Position numbers and translations under genes: made by a program. From NCBI RefSeq assembly GCF_025370935.1, contig NC_133496.1:3970292-4034291 (forward strand): DNA of 64,000 nt. The letters run 5' to 3'. Below the pieces are notes generated by a model, which made no database searches, had not been told where the DNA came from, and worked only from the letters and a program-made list of their open reading frames with translations. Of the stretch, positions 13,001-25,000 are shown one piece after another (the stretch's first letter is position 1; each line of letters opens with the position of its first letter). This DNA is from Choristoneura fumiferana. Its lineage: Eukaryota > Arthropoda > Insecta > Lepidoptera > Tortricidae.

Positions 13001-16000
13001 ATGAACCCAAACGTCTTATTCAACACTTGCGTGTGGAAGCCGGCAATTATTCCGTTGCTCGAGATCTTCTAAAAAGACGATATCATAATAAACGCGCTTT
13101 AGCGGATACCTACATATCACAAATAACTTCACTACCAGACGTTAGTTCGAAACTCGTCGGGCTGCGTGCATCCTTCTTAAATCCGCTCCTAACTGCCTAC
13201 CGGTGCTTAGAGCGCCTCGAATTGCCCGTTAAGCAGTGGTCCTATATATTGTTTCACATATGTTTCGGAAAACTCCCGACTGACCTTAGGTCAAGATTTG
13301 AGCGGCGAGAAGGTAGTGGCCAAACGGCGCTCCCCACATTTGACAAGTTGATAGATTTCTTGGAAGAAGAATGCCGCCATTTCGATAATGTAGGTAATAC
13401 GTTCGTAGTTGACGCACCGCGACCTGCCTTCACAAGGACGCACCCGGCAGTAGGCCCGTCTCGCCGGGTTTTTGTCACTGAAACGGCACCCCGCGTGCCC
13501 AGGTGTGCTTTGTGTGCTAGCTTCTCTCATTATATCCGTGAATGCCGCGAGTTTTTGGACATGTCCCCGCGTGACCGCACGATGTTTGTGAAAACACATG
13601 GTCTATGCTACAGATGTTTGGATCAGCATCCAATCGCATCATGCTCCCGAGATTATCGTTGCGGTACTTGTCGACGCCCCACGCATCACTCTCTTCTGTG
13701 CTTCAATGATCCTCGCCGCGCAGAGTCCCCCTCTCCTCCGGTGCCTCGTTCAGTGTCATTTCGCCAACAGCCTGAGCCAGCCCGACCGGGCTCCCCACAT
13801 CCCCGCATGGGCGGGGGTCGTCACTACTACACCACATCCCGATCCCCCCCTCGAGCAACCCCACCTGCATCCCCCCGTGCTTCGCCGCGAGCGTCACCAT
13901 CGCGAACTTGGCACCGCGCCACCGCTCGCTCTCCTACCCGTTACTCCCCCCCACCCTTCCGTCGCATGGAGCGCTCCCCCACCCCTACAATAAGTAGAGA
14001 TAGGCGTGCAGCATCGCCTTACACCCCGCGGCAAGTAGCTCATCGTGACTCTCATAATGAGAGCCAGCAATGACTAGCCAGCTCCTCTCCATCATCCCTG
14101 ACCCCTCGCGCCCCTACTATCATAAACTCTGATCTCGTTCTACTTCCTACGGCCATTATCCATGTTCGGAGCTCTAGCGGATATTACTTCGAAGCTCGAG
14201 CACTTTGTGATACTGGTGCCCAAGGTTGCCTCCTTACAACAAATTTAGCAGTTACCCGATTAAATTTGCATCTCTCCACTCCGTCCAGCCCCTTACATGT
14301 TAGAGGTATCGGGAATATTCCGTCTGTGCCCGTGCGTGGTTGTGTCCACCTCACCTTCAAACCTGTTCATTCCTCTCATCCAGTCATCACAACAGCTGCG
14401 ATGGTTATTGATGACATTGCTGGAACCCATCCCGACTTAGAGTTGCCTAGGTCAGTCCTGTCTTGTACTAAATCCCTTCCTTTGGCTGATACCTCCTTTT
14501 ATCAGCCCAACTTAGTTGATGTCCTTTTAGGCGCAGACGTCTTGGGTTCGCTGTTGCTTTCGAAGACGATTCAGCTGATTCCTAATGGACTGACTGCGAT
14601 CTCGACTGTTTTTGGTTATATTCTTTCAGGGCCTATTGCTAATCTCCATTCCCCTGATCATCCCATCACTGGGGTTTCTCTATCACAGATCGTCGAACGC
14701 TTCTGGAAGCTAGAAGAAGCCCCTGAGTTGCCTCCAGTAAATCCTCAAGATACAGAGTGCGAGAACCTTTTTAAATCATCTACCAGAAGAAATCCCGATG
14801 GGACCTTTATAACTAGACTGCCTTTCCTTAGCGAGCGTCCCTCCCTAGGCGAATCCTTCAGTATAGCACATCGACGTTTTCTTAATTTAGAGAAGCGGTT
14901 GCAAGGCGATTCCTTCCTGAGATCCAAATACATAGAATTCATGCGCGAGTATCAGAACCTTAAACATATGTCTTTGTCGATTATAGACCCTCAAACGGTG
15001 GAGCATTACTTCATTCCCCATCACGGTGTTTTTAAATCCGGAAACACGGAAAAACTGAGAGTAGTGTTTGACGGCAGCTGCGCCACTTCTAATGGTGTCT
15101 CTCTCAATCAATGTCTTCATACCGGGCCTAAACTGCAGCGCGATATCACCCAAATTCTGCTTAACTTTCGTAGACATTCAATTGTATTTGTCACAGATAT
15201 CCGCATGATGTTTCGTATGTCCTGGGTTCATCCTGACGACAGGCGATACCAACTGATATTGTGGCGTGAGTCCCCGTCTGATCCTCTTCTGACCTACGAA
15301 CTTAACACGACTACATATGGTTTGCGGTCTAGCCCCTTCATCGCAAATCGTGTTCTCCTTGAACTGGCAAATCAAGAACGATCTAGATTCCCAAGAGCAG
15401 CCGCAGTCGTTGAATCTGATATTTACGTAGACGATTGCCTAACTGGAGCATCTACCCTTGAGGAAGCCCACCTCCTTAAAGCAGAACTTGAGTCCTTGAT
15501 GCTAGCAGGTGGTTACGAGTTACGAAAGTGGCTCTCTAACAGACCCGAGCTGCTGAAAACGTTACCTCAAACCCATTTGCAGCCTCTTCATACCATACAG
15601 GATAGTGAGAATCCTCAAACGGTAGCCGTGCTTGGTGTCCAGTTTAATCCTGTAGTCGATGCCTTTACCTACACATCTCGACTTGACAAGGATAGGTGTC
15701 CCACCAAAAGAAAGGTACTCTCCTTGGTAGCACGTACCTTTGACCCCAGTGGATGGATCTCGCCTGTGGTCTTTAAGGCCAAGGTGTTTATCCAGCGTCT
15801 CTGGTTATCAGGCTTAAATTGGGACGAACCCCTCACCCCTGATTTGGCTGCCGAGTGGTTGCTTTTTACAGATGACTTGGTAAACATAAATAAGGTTCTA
15901 GTCCCAAGATGCATTTTACCTGAAAACCCCTCCACGTTTACTTTACATGGGTTTTGCGACGCTTCAGAGGCTGGATTTTCTGCAGTCGTATATCTTCGCG

Positions 16001-19000
16001 CTGTAGACCAGCAGGACAATTGCTCCGTCCATTTATTAATGTCCAAAACTAAGGTTGCCCCAGTCCGGACTCGTTTGACAATTCCAAAACTGGAATTGCA
16101 AGGAGCAGTACTCCTTTCCAAATTAGTTCAACACGTTGCCTCCTGTCTGCAGAAAACAATAGTGTTGGACGCCATCCATACCTGGACGGACAGCCAGATT
16201 GTCTTAGCTTGGCTGAAAACTTTACCTCATGACCTTCAGACCTTTGAAGCAAATAGAATCTCCCAAATTAAGAATGCAACCATTCAATCCCTGTGGAGAC
16301 ATGTTCCCGGTGAAATCAACCCTGCTGACTGCGCTTCTCGTGGTTTATTGCCTCATGCCCTTATAGATCATCAACTCTGGTGGTCTCCCCATTGGCTAAC
16401 ACAACCTCCCTGTACTTGGCCGTCAGACCTGCCCTCACCACCTAACTTGCTTCCTGGGTTGCGTTGTCTCCTTCTCACTAGTCCCACCCTCCCGGCTTGT
16501 GCTAACTTTCTTTTAGACCGGTTTAGCTCATTTCAGATGTTAATTGGTGTTACAGGATTCATTTTGAGATTTTTACATAATACTCGCCATCCTAATTCAC
16601 GTGATTCATCTCCAGTCCTATCTGCCGCTGAACGTAAAACTGCTCTTCATTTTCTTATAAAACAGGTTCAGGCTGAATCATTCCGTGAAGAAATTGAACT
16701 TCTTAAACGCGGTGTCCAAATTCGCTCCGCAATTCGAAACCTGAGTCCTTACCTGGACACCGAGGGACTCGTGAGAGTCGGTGGTCGAATACGACATTCT
16801 GACATTCCCTTTGATGCACGTCATCCGCTCCTCCTCCCTAAATCTGGGCATTTCGTGAAGATATTAATAACTCACTACCACGAGGAAAACTCGCACGCCC
16901 CACCTGGTGCCTTACATGCCATACTGTCTCGTGAGTTTTGGATTCTATCCGTTCGCAGGCTCATAGGTAATGTCCTCTTTAAGTGCCTAGCTTGTTACCG
17001 ATTGAAGGCCGCTACAAGGCAACCGTTTATGGGTGACTTACCCAAGGATCGTGTGACTGCTGCACGACCATTTCAGGGTGTAGGTACGGATTTTGCTGGG
17101 CCATTCTACACGAAAATCCAAGCAACTCGAAACAAAAGGCTCGTTAAAACCTATTTATGCGTTTTCGTGTGCCTCGCATCCAAAGCAGTTCACCTTGAGG
17201 TGGTTTCGGACCTCACTACCGAGGCTTTTATCGCCGCACTTACTCGGTTTTCATCGCGACGTGGTCTCCCATCTCTTATCCGATCGGACTGTGGCAGAAA
17301 TTATGTAGGTGCGGATAATTACCTACGAGATATTCACACCTTCCTTTACCAGCATAAAGACTCGTTAGGATATGAGATGTCAAAACGTGGCATCACTTGG
17401 ATCTTTAATCCACCTACAACACCGCATTGGGGCGGATTATTCGAGGCAGCTGTTAAGTCAGCCAAGACGCACTTAAAGCGTGTTATTGGTGACACCCCAC
17501 TGACCTATGAGGAGCTGACCACAGTTTTTACGAAGATTGAAGCAGTTCTTAATTCACGGCCCTTGTGTTCTTTATCAAGTGATCCTAATGACCTTGAAGT
17601 ACTCACTCCTGGTCATTTTATAATAGGACAACCTTTAACCGCGGTTCCTGAGTATCCATTTAACGATGTCAAAATCAATCGTATAACGAGATTTCAACTT
17701 GTACAGCAGATTACCCAACACTTCTGGTTAAGGTGGCATCAACAGTATCTATCGACGCTGCAAATGAGACCAAAATGGACATCCTACACAGATCCACCCT
17801 CCGTTGGTGACCTAGTCCTTCTTAAGGAAGATAATGCTCCCCCTTTAGAATGGCGACGCGGCCGTATTAGCACTGTATTCCCTGGCAACGACGGAGTTGT
17901 CCGTGTTGTAGAGGTCAAAACTGCTAGTGGTGTCCTGATCAGACCCGTAAATAGGGTTGTTTGCCTTCCCATTGACTCGTAACTTAGGTCCATAAACATA
18001 GTAATGTTTAGGGCGGGGGTATGTTCAAAATTAACCATCTGAAGTGCTCTGCCCCTCCTTCACCCCCGCAGCCCTCTTCAATACGCTAGTAATGCACTGA
18101 CCAGACAGACAAACGATACGTGCTCGCGTGTGGTTGTGTGCGCCGTAAAAGTGTGCCCTGTGATCCTAAAGTGACCCTATCCCGCGGGAGCCTACTCATC
18201 GTAGCAGCCGTCTAACCCAGGTACCGTGCACGTTGACTTTCACTGACTTAACTTTCTCCATTTCATAATTTTCTCCCTTAAACACTGTATCTCTTCATTC
18301 TGAAACCGGTGAACCGATTGAGATGAAATTTGGTATAAGATATGTAGTTTGAAATCCTGGAAAGGGACTTACGATATTTTTAATCCAGGAAAATTGCGTA
18401 GATCNNNNNNNNNNNNNNNNNNNNNNNNNNNNNNNNNNNNNNNNNNNNNNNNNNNNNNNNNNNNNNNNNNNNNNNNNNNNNNNNNNNNNNNNNNNNNNNN
18501 NNNNGAATGAAAATGACACAAATTATGAATAGTGTTTTTTTACACCGTTAATGATCAAAACACGTAAACTCTAACAACTTGAATTTTCTTTTGTGGGTTT
18601 TACAGGGTATTGTATTAAAAAAAAAAAATCTATAAATATCGTGGATGAATTTGACACAAAATCTTTTGGGATAACAGATATCGTATTTTAAAACGTCTGA
18701 CATCTTTTTAACAAACTGTAATATTCTTTTAGAGTTAGTTGGGCGAAATGTTAGGTACTGGTTAAAAATCAGGATTCCCGTGGATGGATATGACACAAAA
18801 TGCCTATGTATATCAGTTACTGCTCAGATATTAATAAGAAAGTAAAATTTTCGTCTTGAATTTTTTTTTCGTCCAATACTAATGGAAAACACTAATACCT
18901 AAATTTCTACTTATGCAGGCACCAAAATGACACAATTTTTTGTATTAGGTTGGGCAAATGCTCCGGAAGCTATATGCGAAAAAGAAACAACTTTAATATT

Positions 19001-22000
19001 CTTGAAGCCTCAAAACGTAGTCCTACGGGTCTATAGTCCCAAACTAAGCAAAGCTTGTACTATGGATACCAAGCAACGGATAAACATACTTATATAGATT
19101 AATACATATTAAACATCCAAGACCCGAAAACAAACATTCGTATTATTACAAATATCTGCCCTGGCCGGGAATCGAACCCGGGACCTCAAGCTTCGTAGTC
19201 AGGTACTCTAACCACTTGGCCATCTGGTCGTCAAAATATCGCTAGATGGCGATATTTTACCTTTCTTTTGGCCTCCATTACGGATGCGTTGCCGGTCCTA
19301 ATCATAGTTTTATGTTGTTTACCTATGAGGGACAAATTTAAAAACGAATAATATTTTTAACGAATTCAATTGATTTTGTACCATATTGTATATTTAGTAA
19401 GGTCGAATATATGTGTACATTTATGTGGTTGCTATATGCACTATGCCTGGAAAAGGGTTAGGGAAAGGTGTCAAGAAAGTCAACTTGAAGATGATAAATT
19501 GTGTTAAAATTATCACTTTTCAAATTAGATATACCAAATCAAAGTTTCTATAGAGCCCCGCTTTGCGGTGCTCCTATTCCTCAGTTTTTTCAGACATGTG
19601 GTTTTTAATTCGTCGTGGCAGTGCAGGGTTCTCTGACTGACTCATCAACTTTTCCAGAAGCGTGGCGTCGGCGGGCCCGTGCAGTGCGCCGTGCGCCACT
19701 TTCCACACTTGTTCTAATTGCACCAACGAGGAGTGCATATGGTGCGCTTCGCAAGGCCGCTGCGTGGATAAGGTGGGTTGAAAATAACTTTGAATTGAAA
19801 TTAAATCGTTTATTTTGCTTTAGACATGGTAAAATTGGTTCTAAACATGGCTGGTTAGACATGTCACATATGTTAAGTCATCTGAGTCATTGCTGACTTG
19901 AAAAATTCCGTCTAAAAATATTACTCGATTTGTAGGGTTCCGTACCCAAAGGGTAAAAACGGAAACCCTATGGCTAAGACTTCGATGTCCGCCCTCCCTC
20001 CTTGAATACGCTCTGGATCGTTTTCATGAAATGTTTTGTGTCTGTCGCCAGAACGCATACGGCGCGTCGTTCCCCCTGGGCGGGTGCCGCCTCTGGTCGA
20101 CCAGCAGCGCGGCGACTGGTTGCGGCGCGGCGCGGGCGGGCTGCGCGCGGCACGTGTCGTGCGCGTCGTGCCGCGCCGAGCCGGCGTGCGGCTGGTGCGA
20201 CGACGGCGGCGGCGGCGGACGCGGCGTCTGCCTGCCCGGCGGCGCGAGGAGGCCGCACGAGCCGCATGTCTGCGCCGCACACAGGTCACTGCCACCCCCC
20301 CCCCCCCCTACGTAATGCGTTGCAATGATTTTTTCGTCTCTCCTGTTCGGAAAGTTTAATTTTCATGAGTAGATAGCCGGGTGGAAAATTGCGTTTTCAT
20401 CTCTAGGGTGAAAAGTTTTTTTTTTTTAATTTTTTGATTAGCCACGGAGTCGAAGATAATTGAGTTACATCAATGACACTTTTTTTTTCACGTTTCGGCA
20501 TGGCCATCTAGATGCCCGTCTTGACCAAGGAGCTTATATACAACACTGAAGGTTGAACGCCGAACATCCGTTTGAAACAAGAAATTTGATTTTATTACGT
20601 TACGAACATATTGCATCTCTTTCTTTAGTGACGTTAAAGAAAAAGAGATGGAATATATAAATAAGTAATTAAGGTCAAACTTCTTCGTTCGGCGTTCAAC
20701 CTCCAGTTTTGTATATAAGCTTCTTGGTCGTGACCAACTCGATTTTTCTTTATAGTCGGCCGTGGCAAGTGGCCAGTCGAAAAGGTACCGTTGGAGGTTG
20801 GATATAAGTAAATTCAACTTATTATTATTCTCATTTTTTTTGTAGTATTTTACTTTCCTCACAGTCGAAATGAAAAGTAGAGTGTTTAACTCGGGTGAAA
20901 TTACCCATTTCTCCTCGAACTATTGGCATGAAGACGAAATATCTCGGGTGAAATAGGTCACTTTCCACCCTTGGTTATCAATCTACTATTCTTTACCCCC
21001 CTCCTCTTTAAACGTACCCAAATGACCATATTTAGTTAAAAGTCTTAGGGCCTATTTCACCACTTGTCGACTAACTTTAAGTGACGGCTATCAGTGATGC
21101 CGTCTCTGTTTGTTTTGTCTGAATAAACAAAGACGGGGCATTACTTTTATCTGACACTTAAACGGGCCCTTAGTTTTTCTTCAGCCATTTTCAGCGCTCT
21201 TCAGTCAGACTCGCGCTTGACTAGAAGCGTAGAACTAACTGTGTGTATTTTGAACAGATGGCACTTCACTCGGTGTCCGCTGTGCCAGTGTAACGGGCAC
21301 TCCATCTGCGACGCGGAGGGCCGCTGCGTGCAGCCCTGCGGCGCTCGCAGCGTCGGCCCGCACTGCGACACCTGCGCGGCCGGACACTACGGGGACCCGC
21401 TCAACGGGGGCACGTGCCAGCGTGAGCACACCGCCCTCTATACCTATTTTTTTTATTTCGACTGGATGGCAAACGAGCAAGTGGGTCTCCTGATGGTAAG
21501 AGATCACCACTGCCCATAGACACCTGCAACACCAGGGGGATTGCAGATGCGCTGTCAACCTAGAGGCCTAAGATGGGATACCTCAAGTGCCAGTAATTTC
21601 ACCGGCTGTCTTACTCTCCACGCCGAAACACAACAGTGCAAGGATTAGCGAGCAAGATGGTGGTAGCAATCCGGGCGGACCTTGCACAAGGTCCTACCAC
21701 CTGCAATAGAGGCTTTTGCCCAACAGCGGGTCACTTTAACGGGCTAAAGAAAGTGATGCACTACCTTTATCATGTATGTTTGTGTGTTACAGCGTGCGAG
21801 TGCAACGCGCAAGCGGTGGCGTGCGCGCCCGACACTGGGCGTTGCTTTTGCAGCACCAAAGGGCTCGCGGGGGAGCGGTGCGACAAGTGCGACAACAGCA
21901 ATCATTACCACGCCGACCTCTATAACAAGGGAGCGTGCTATTGTAAGTACCAAGGCACAGTACAGCAGGGTGCCAGTGGAACCCTTACACTCTGATTACG

Positions 22001-25000
22001 TCTGTCAAGACGGACGGTACTCAAAAAAATAAATATCGAAGGAACAATAGGTAACTCACGATTTTTACAAGCTTTTATTCAACTTGACCTGCAGGGCTAC
22101 TACGAAACTCGAAGTTCGTGTCGTGCGGTCCCTCTCGCTCTCGTATTATAGTATTTTATGCAACAGTTGTATAACGGGGTTCAAAAAAGGTGAGTGGCGT
22201 GAGTTACGATGTGAGCTTTAGCGAACATCGTAAGAAAAAGACGCCACGAGCTTTTTTTTGACTTACTTATACAACGTTGCATACAATACTTTTTCTTCGA
22301 CTGGATACTTATAAATTACAATTCAAAATTAGAGAAATAGTAAACTTTAAAGTTTTCATAGTTTTTGTAAAAAGTATGGCAAACGCAAAGAGAAGGTAAA
22401 CAACAATAAACAAGTACAAAATATGAAAATGACAAAAATTTGTCTTAAGTTAAAAATTTTGTTTTTGATTCACGTTTACTTGCTGTGACGATTTAAAAAT
22501 ACGCGTTACTTATGTTGCAGCGTTGCAGCTATTGATTATGTTCGAAAAGTTTTTATTCTGTATAAAAACCATATAAAATATGTAACTGGCTGCATCTAAA
22601 GCCTGTCGAAACGTACGAATTAAGAAAAAAAAAAAGTAAGTGGTTGCAGTTGCAGTATCGTTTTAGCAACATTACGATACAGTGCTGTTATCGGGAATAG
22701 ACAATATAGACTTTCCAGAATCTTTTATGTATGCTGTTATATTACTGTTCGTATTAAGTAAATCACAGATTACATATAGGAGTAGAAAAAATAGTTATAA
22801 GTGTCAGAGGGACCGCACGACACGAACTTCGAGTTTCGAGTTTCGTAGTAGCCCTGCTGTTTATTTGTTTGTTTGGGTCAAATCTTGGAAGCTAAATTTG
22901 ACTCACTTCCAGTGGTCCGATTGACTTGAAATTTGGCATACTTATGTAAATTTGGTGGCTATACAATAGTCTGGTAGTGACGTCCTGGTGGTCCTTCCAG
23001 GATCGTCTCCGCAGGAGGGAACTCCTCAACCGTTAATAGTACAGACTTGAAATTTGGTACGGATATGTAGTTTAGATGACAATGCACGTGCAGTCAACAA
23101 AAAGTACAGTCTACAAAAAAGCTTGTATTGAAAATGTTTTTTTTAATAAAAAAACATATTTTTTTTATTCGCTAAAAATGTTATGGTGAATAAATTTATC
23201 CAAGAATAAAGCATTCGACCTTTTTTTCAATTGATGAATTATTCATTCATTATTTTATTCGGATAAATCCACGAAAGATTTAGTTTTTTTTGGTTATTTC
23301 AATTCTATACAAATAAACAACACAATAATTTATCAACACACATATAATGTGTTATATCGCACATTAGGTACTCAATTAATGTTGAAACGACGAAAAACAG
23401 AAACCAAAATTGTGTTCTCTGAAAGGAGAACATTTTATTAATCATAATGTTTACAAACATATATTCATGTAAAAAAATTAAACTAAAACACTTTACCTGA
23501 AAGGAGAAACAAACATTTCATGCAAATATTCCGCTATCTTCTATTTATTTTTAATTATTCAAACTTGTATGACATTACGTTTACATATCTCTTCAAATTC
23601 AAATGCAAACTGACAACTTTCAAAAGCAAGGCCATAGACAAGTTAAATGAGGGCTATGAAACCACAATTAAACACATATCAAAAAATTATTTCGCAGATT
23701 CCGCGAATAAATAATTTAATGGAATAAGAATCATTCGACAATGTTTCTCGTCATTCGAAGAAATGTTGCCCATCTGTTATTTCCGTATTAATTTTATACG
23801 ACATTGTATTTTTTACAGATGACCTAGCAGTAGACTACCAATTCACCTTCAACCTCTCAAAGAAGGAGGACCGCCACCTCTCAGCCATTAACTTCCGCAA
23901 CGCTCCAGTAAAGGCGGACGTTGATGCGGACTTCAGTATAACGTGTTCGGCGCATGCGCGCATGAACCTGACAGTTCGGACGCGAGCGGAGCCGGGGGAG
24001 AGGACGATTTTGTCCCACGTCAACTGCACCAGTTTTAGATACAAGTTGGTATTGATTTAGTTAAACTAAACTAAATTAGTTTAGTTTTAGCTTTTAGATG
24101 AAGGTTAGTTAAGTGACAAAAAATATTGATGGCATTCTGCTTAGCCGCTCACATGCTTTTGGCAACTCTAGTTGTCTGTTCAAACTCAAAATTCAAAGCA
24201 TGTGAGTGGTTAGACTACCAGTTCACCTTCAACTTGACTTTTACATTTCAAATTTACCACGAGCTTTACGGTGAAGGAAAACATCACGAGGAGACTTGCA
24301 CAACCCCAATTCAATGGTGTGTGTGAAATTCCTGAAATGAGGCCTGTGCCCAGCAGTGGGACGTATATAGGCTGAGATGATGGTGTTAAATTACATATTC
24401 AATTCATAAATATTTATTTCGGATATATGTATTTGATACATTTAGGCACATATATTAATCGACGTCTCTGATAGCGGCATCAAGATCAATGACCTCAGAC
24501 CTTTCAATTACAGATTCCCAAAGTCCGACCACGCTTTCGGCGTCGAGGACAACGTTACGTTGACGACTTTCTTCGTCTACGTGTACGATTTCCGGCCGCC
24601 GCTGTGGATACAGATATCGTTCTCACAGTACCCGAAGTTGAATCTTCAACAGTTCTTCATCACGTTTTCTTCATGTTTCCTGCTGTTGCTGCTTGTTGCG
24701 GCTGCGCTGTGGAAGATAAAGCAGGTTAGCGGAAGGTTCAATCCAGAGGTTCCCAAAGTATTTTTCTCGTAGATCACATTAAGTTTTACTTTTTTCGGTA
24801 GACCGACACCTGCATCTACATCTCTACTACATTCACATAACTCTAAAACTATCAGTTTTCGCGGCAATGTGGCCCCCCGTCTGGTCTGCCGTGGCCCTCG
24901 TCCACCTGGACTGGGCCACTTTGGGAACCTCTAGTCCAATCGATTGACTAAGTAATTTTTTTTGAAGAGATGCGAATTAAAAAACTGGTCAAAAGAAATA

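Larger units (their letters stand above)
11810..18284 (+). mobile_element. BEL/Pao LTR retrotransposon, nearly intact
   Basis: About 6.5 kb. The two LTRs (264 and 263 bp) start TGTTC, end AACA, and differ by a single one-base indel, so the insertion is recent. Gag (12427-14073) and pol (14074-17982) lie in one frame, separated by one TGA. Order is gag with zinc knuckles, aspartic protease, reverse transcriptase, RNase H, zinc-binding integrase and a DUF5641-like C-terminus, the BEL/Pao order. A PBS-like TGG start follows the 5' LTR and a G-rich polypurine tract precedes the 3' LTR. It is in the same orientation as attractin. The flanking bases (aagtg, ctgta) do not form a target duplication. 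Confidence 0.95.

Noticed and set aside
12684..13900. Minus-strand frames within the retrotransposon
   Set aside because: They lie antisense to gag with no motif of their own.
14266..17982. Pol as an independent ORF starting at the TTG at 14266
   Set aside because: The frame is open back to the gag stop at 14071 and the protease DTGA lies upstream of 14266, so a start there would lose the protease.
19140..19232. tRNA gene on the minus strand (good B box, tRNA-like stem words)
   Set aside because: The same head with the same downstream tail recurs at 60305 and in part at 56216 and 50120, so it is a tRNA-derived SINE, not a tRNA gene.
20002..20359. Several long overlapping frames on both strands in the GC-rich block
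   Set aside because: Shadows of the very GC-rich attractin exon at 20052-20284; only one frame carries the family cysteines and joins its neighbours in phase.
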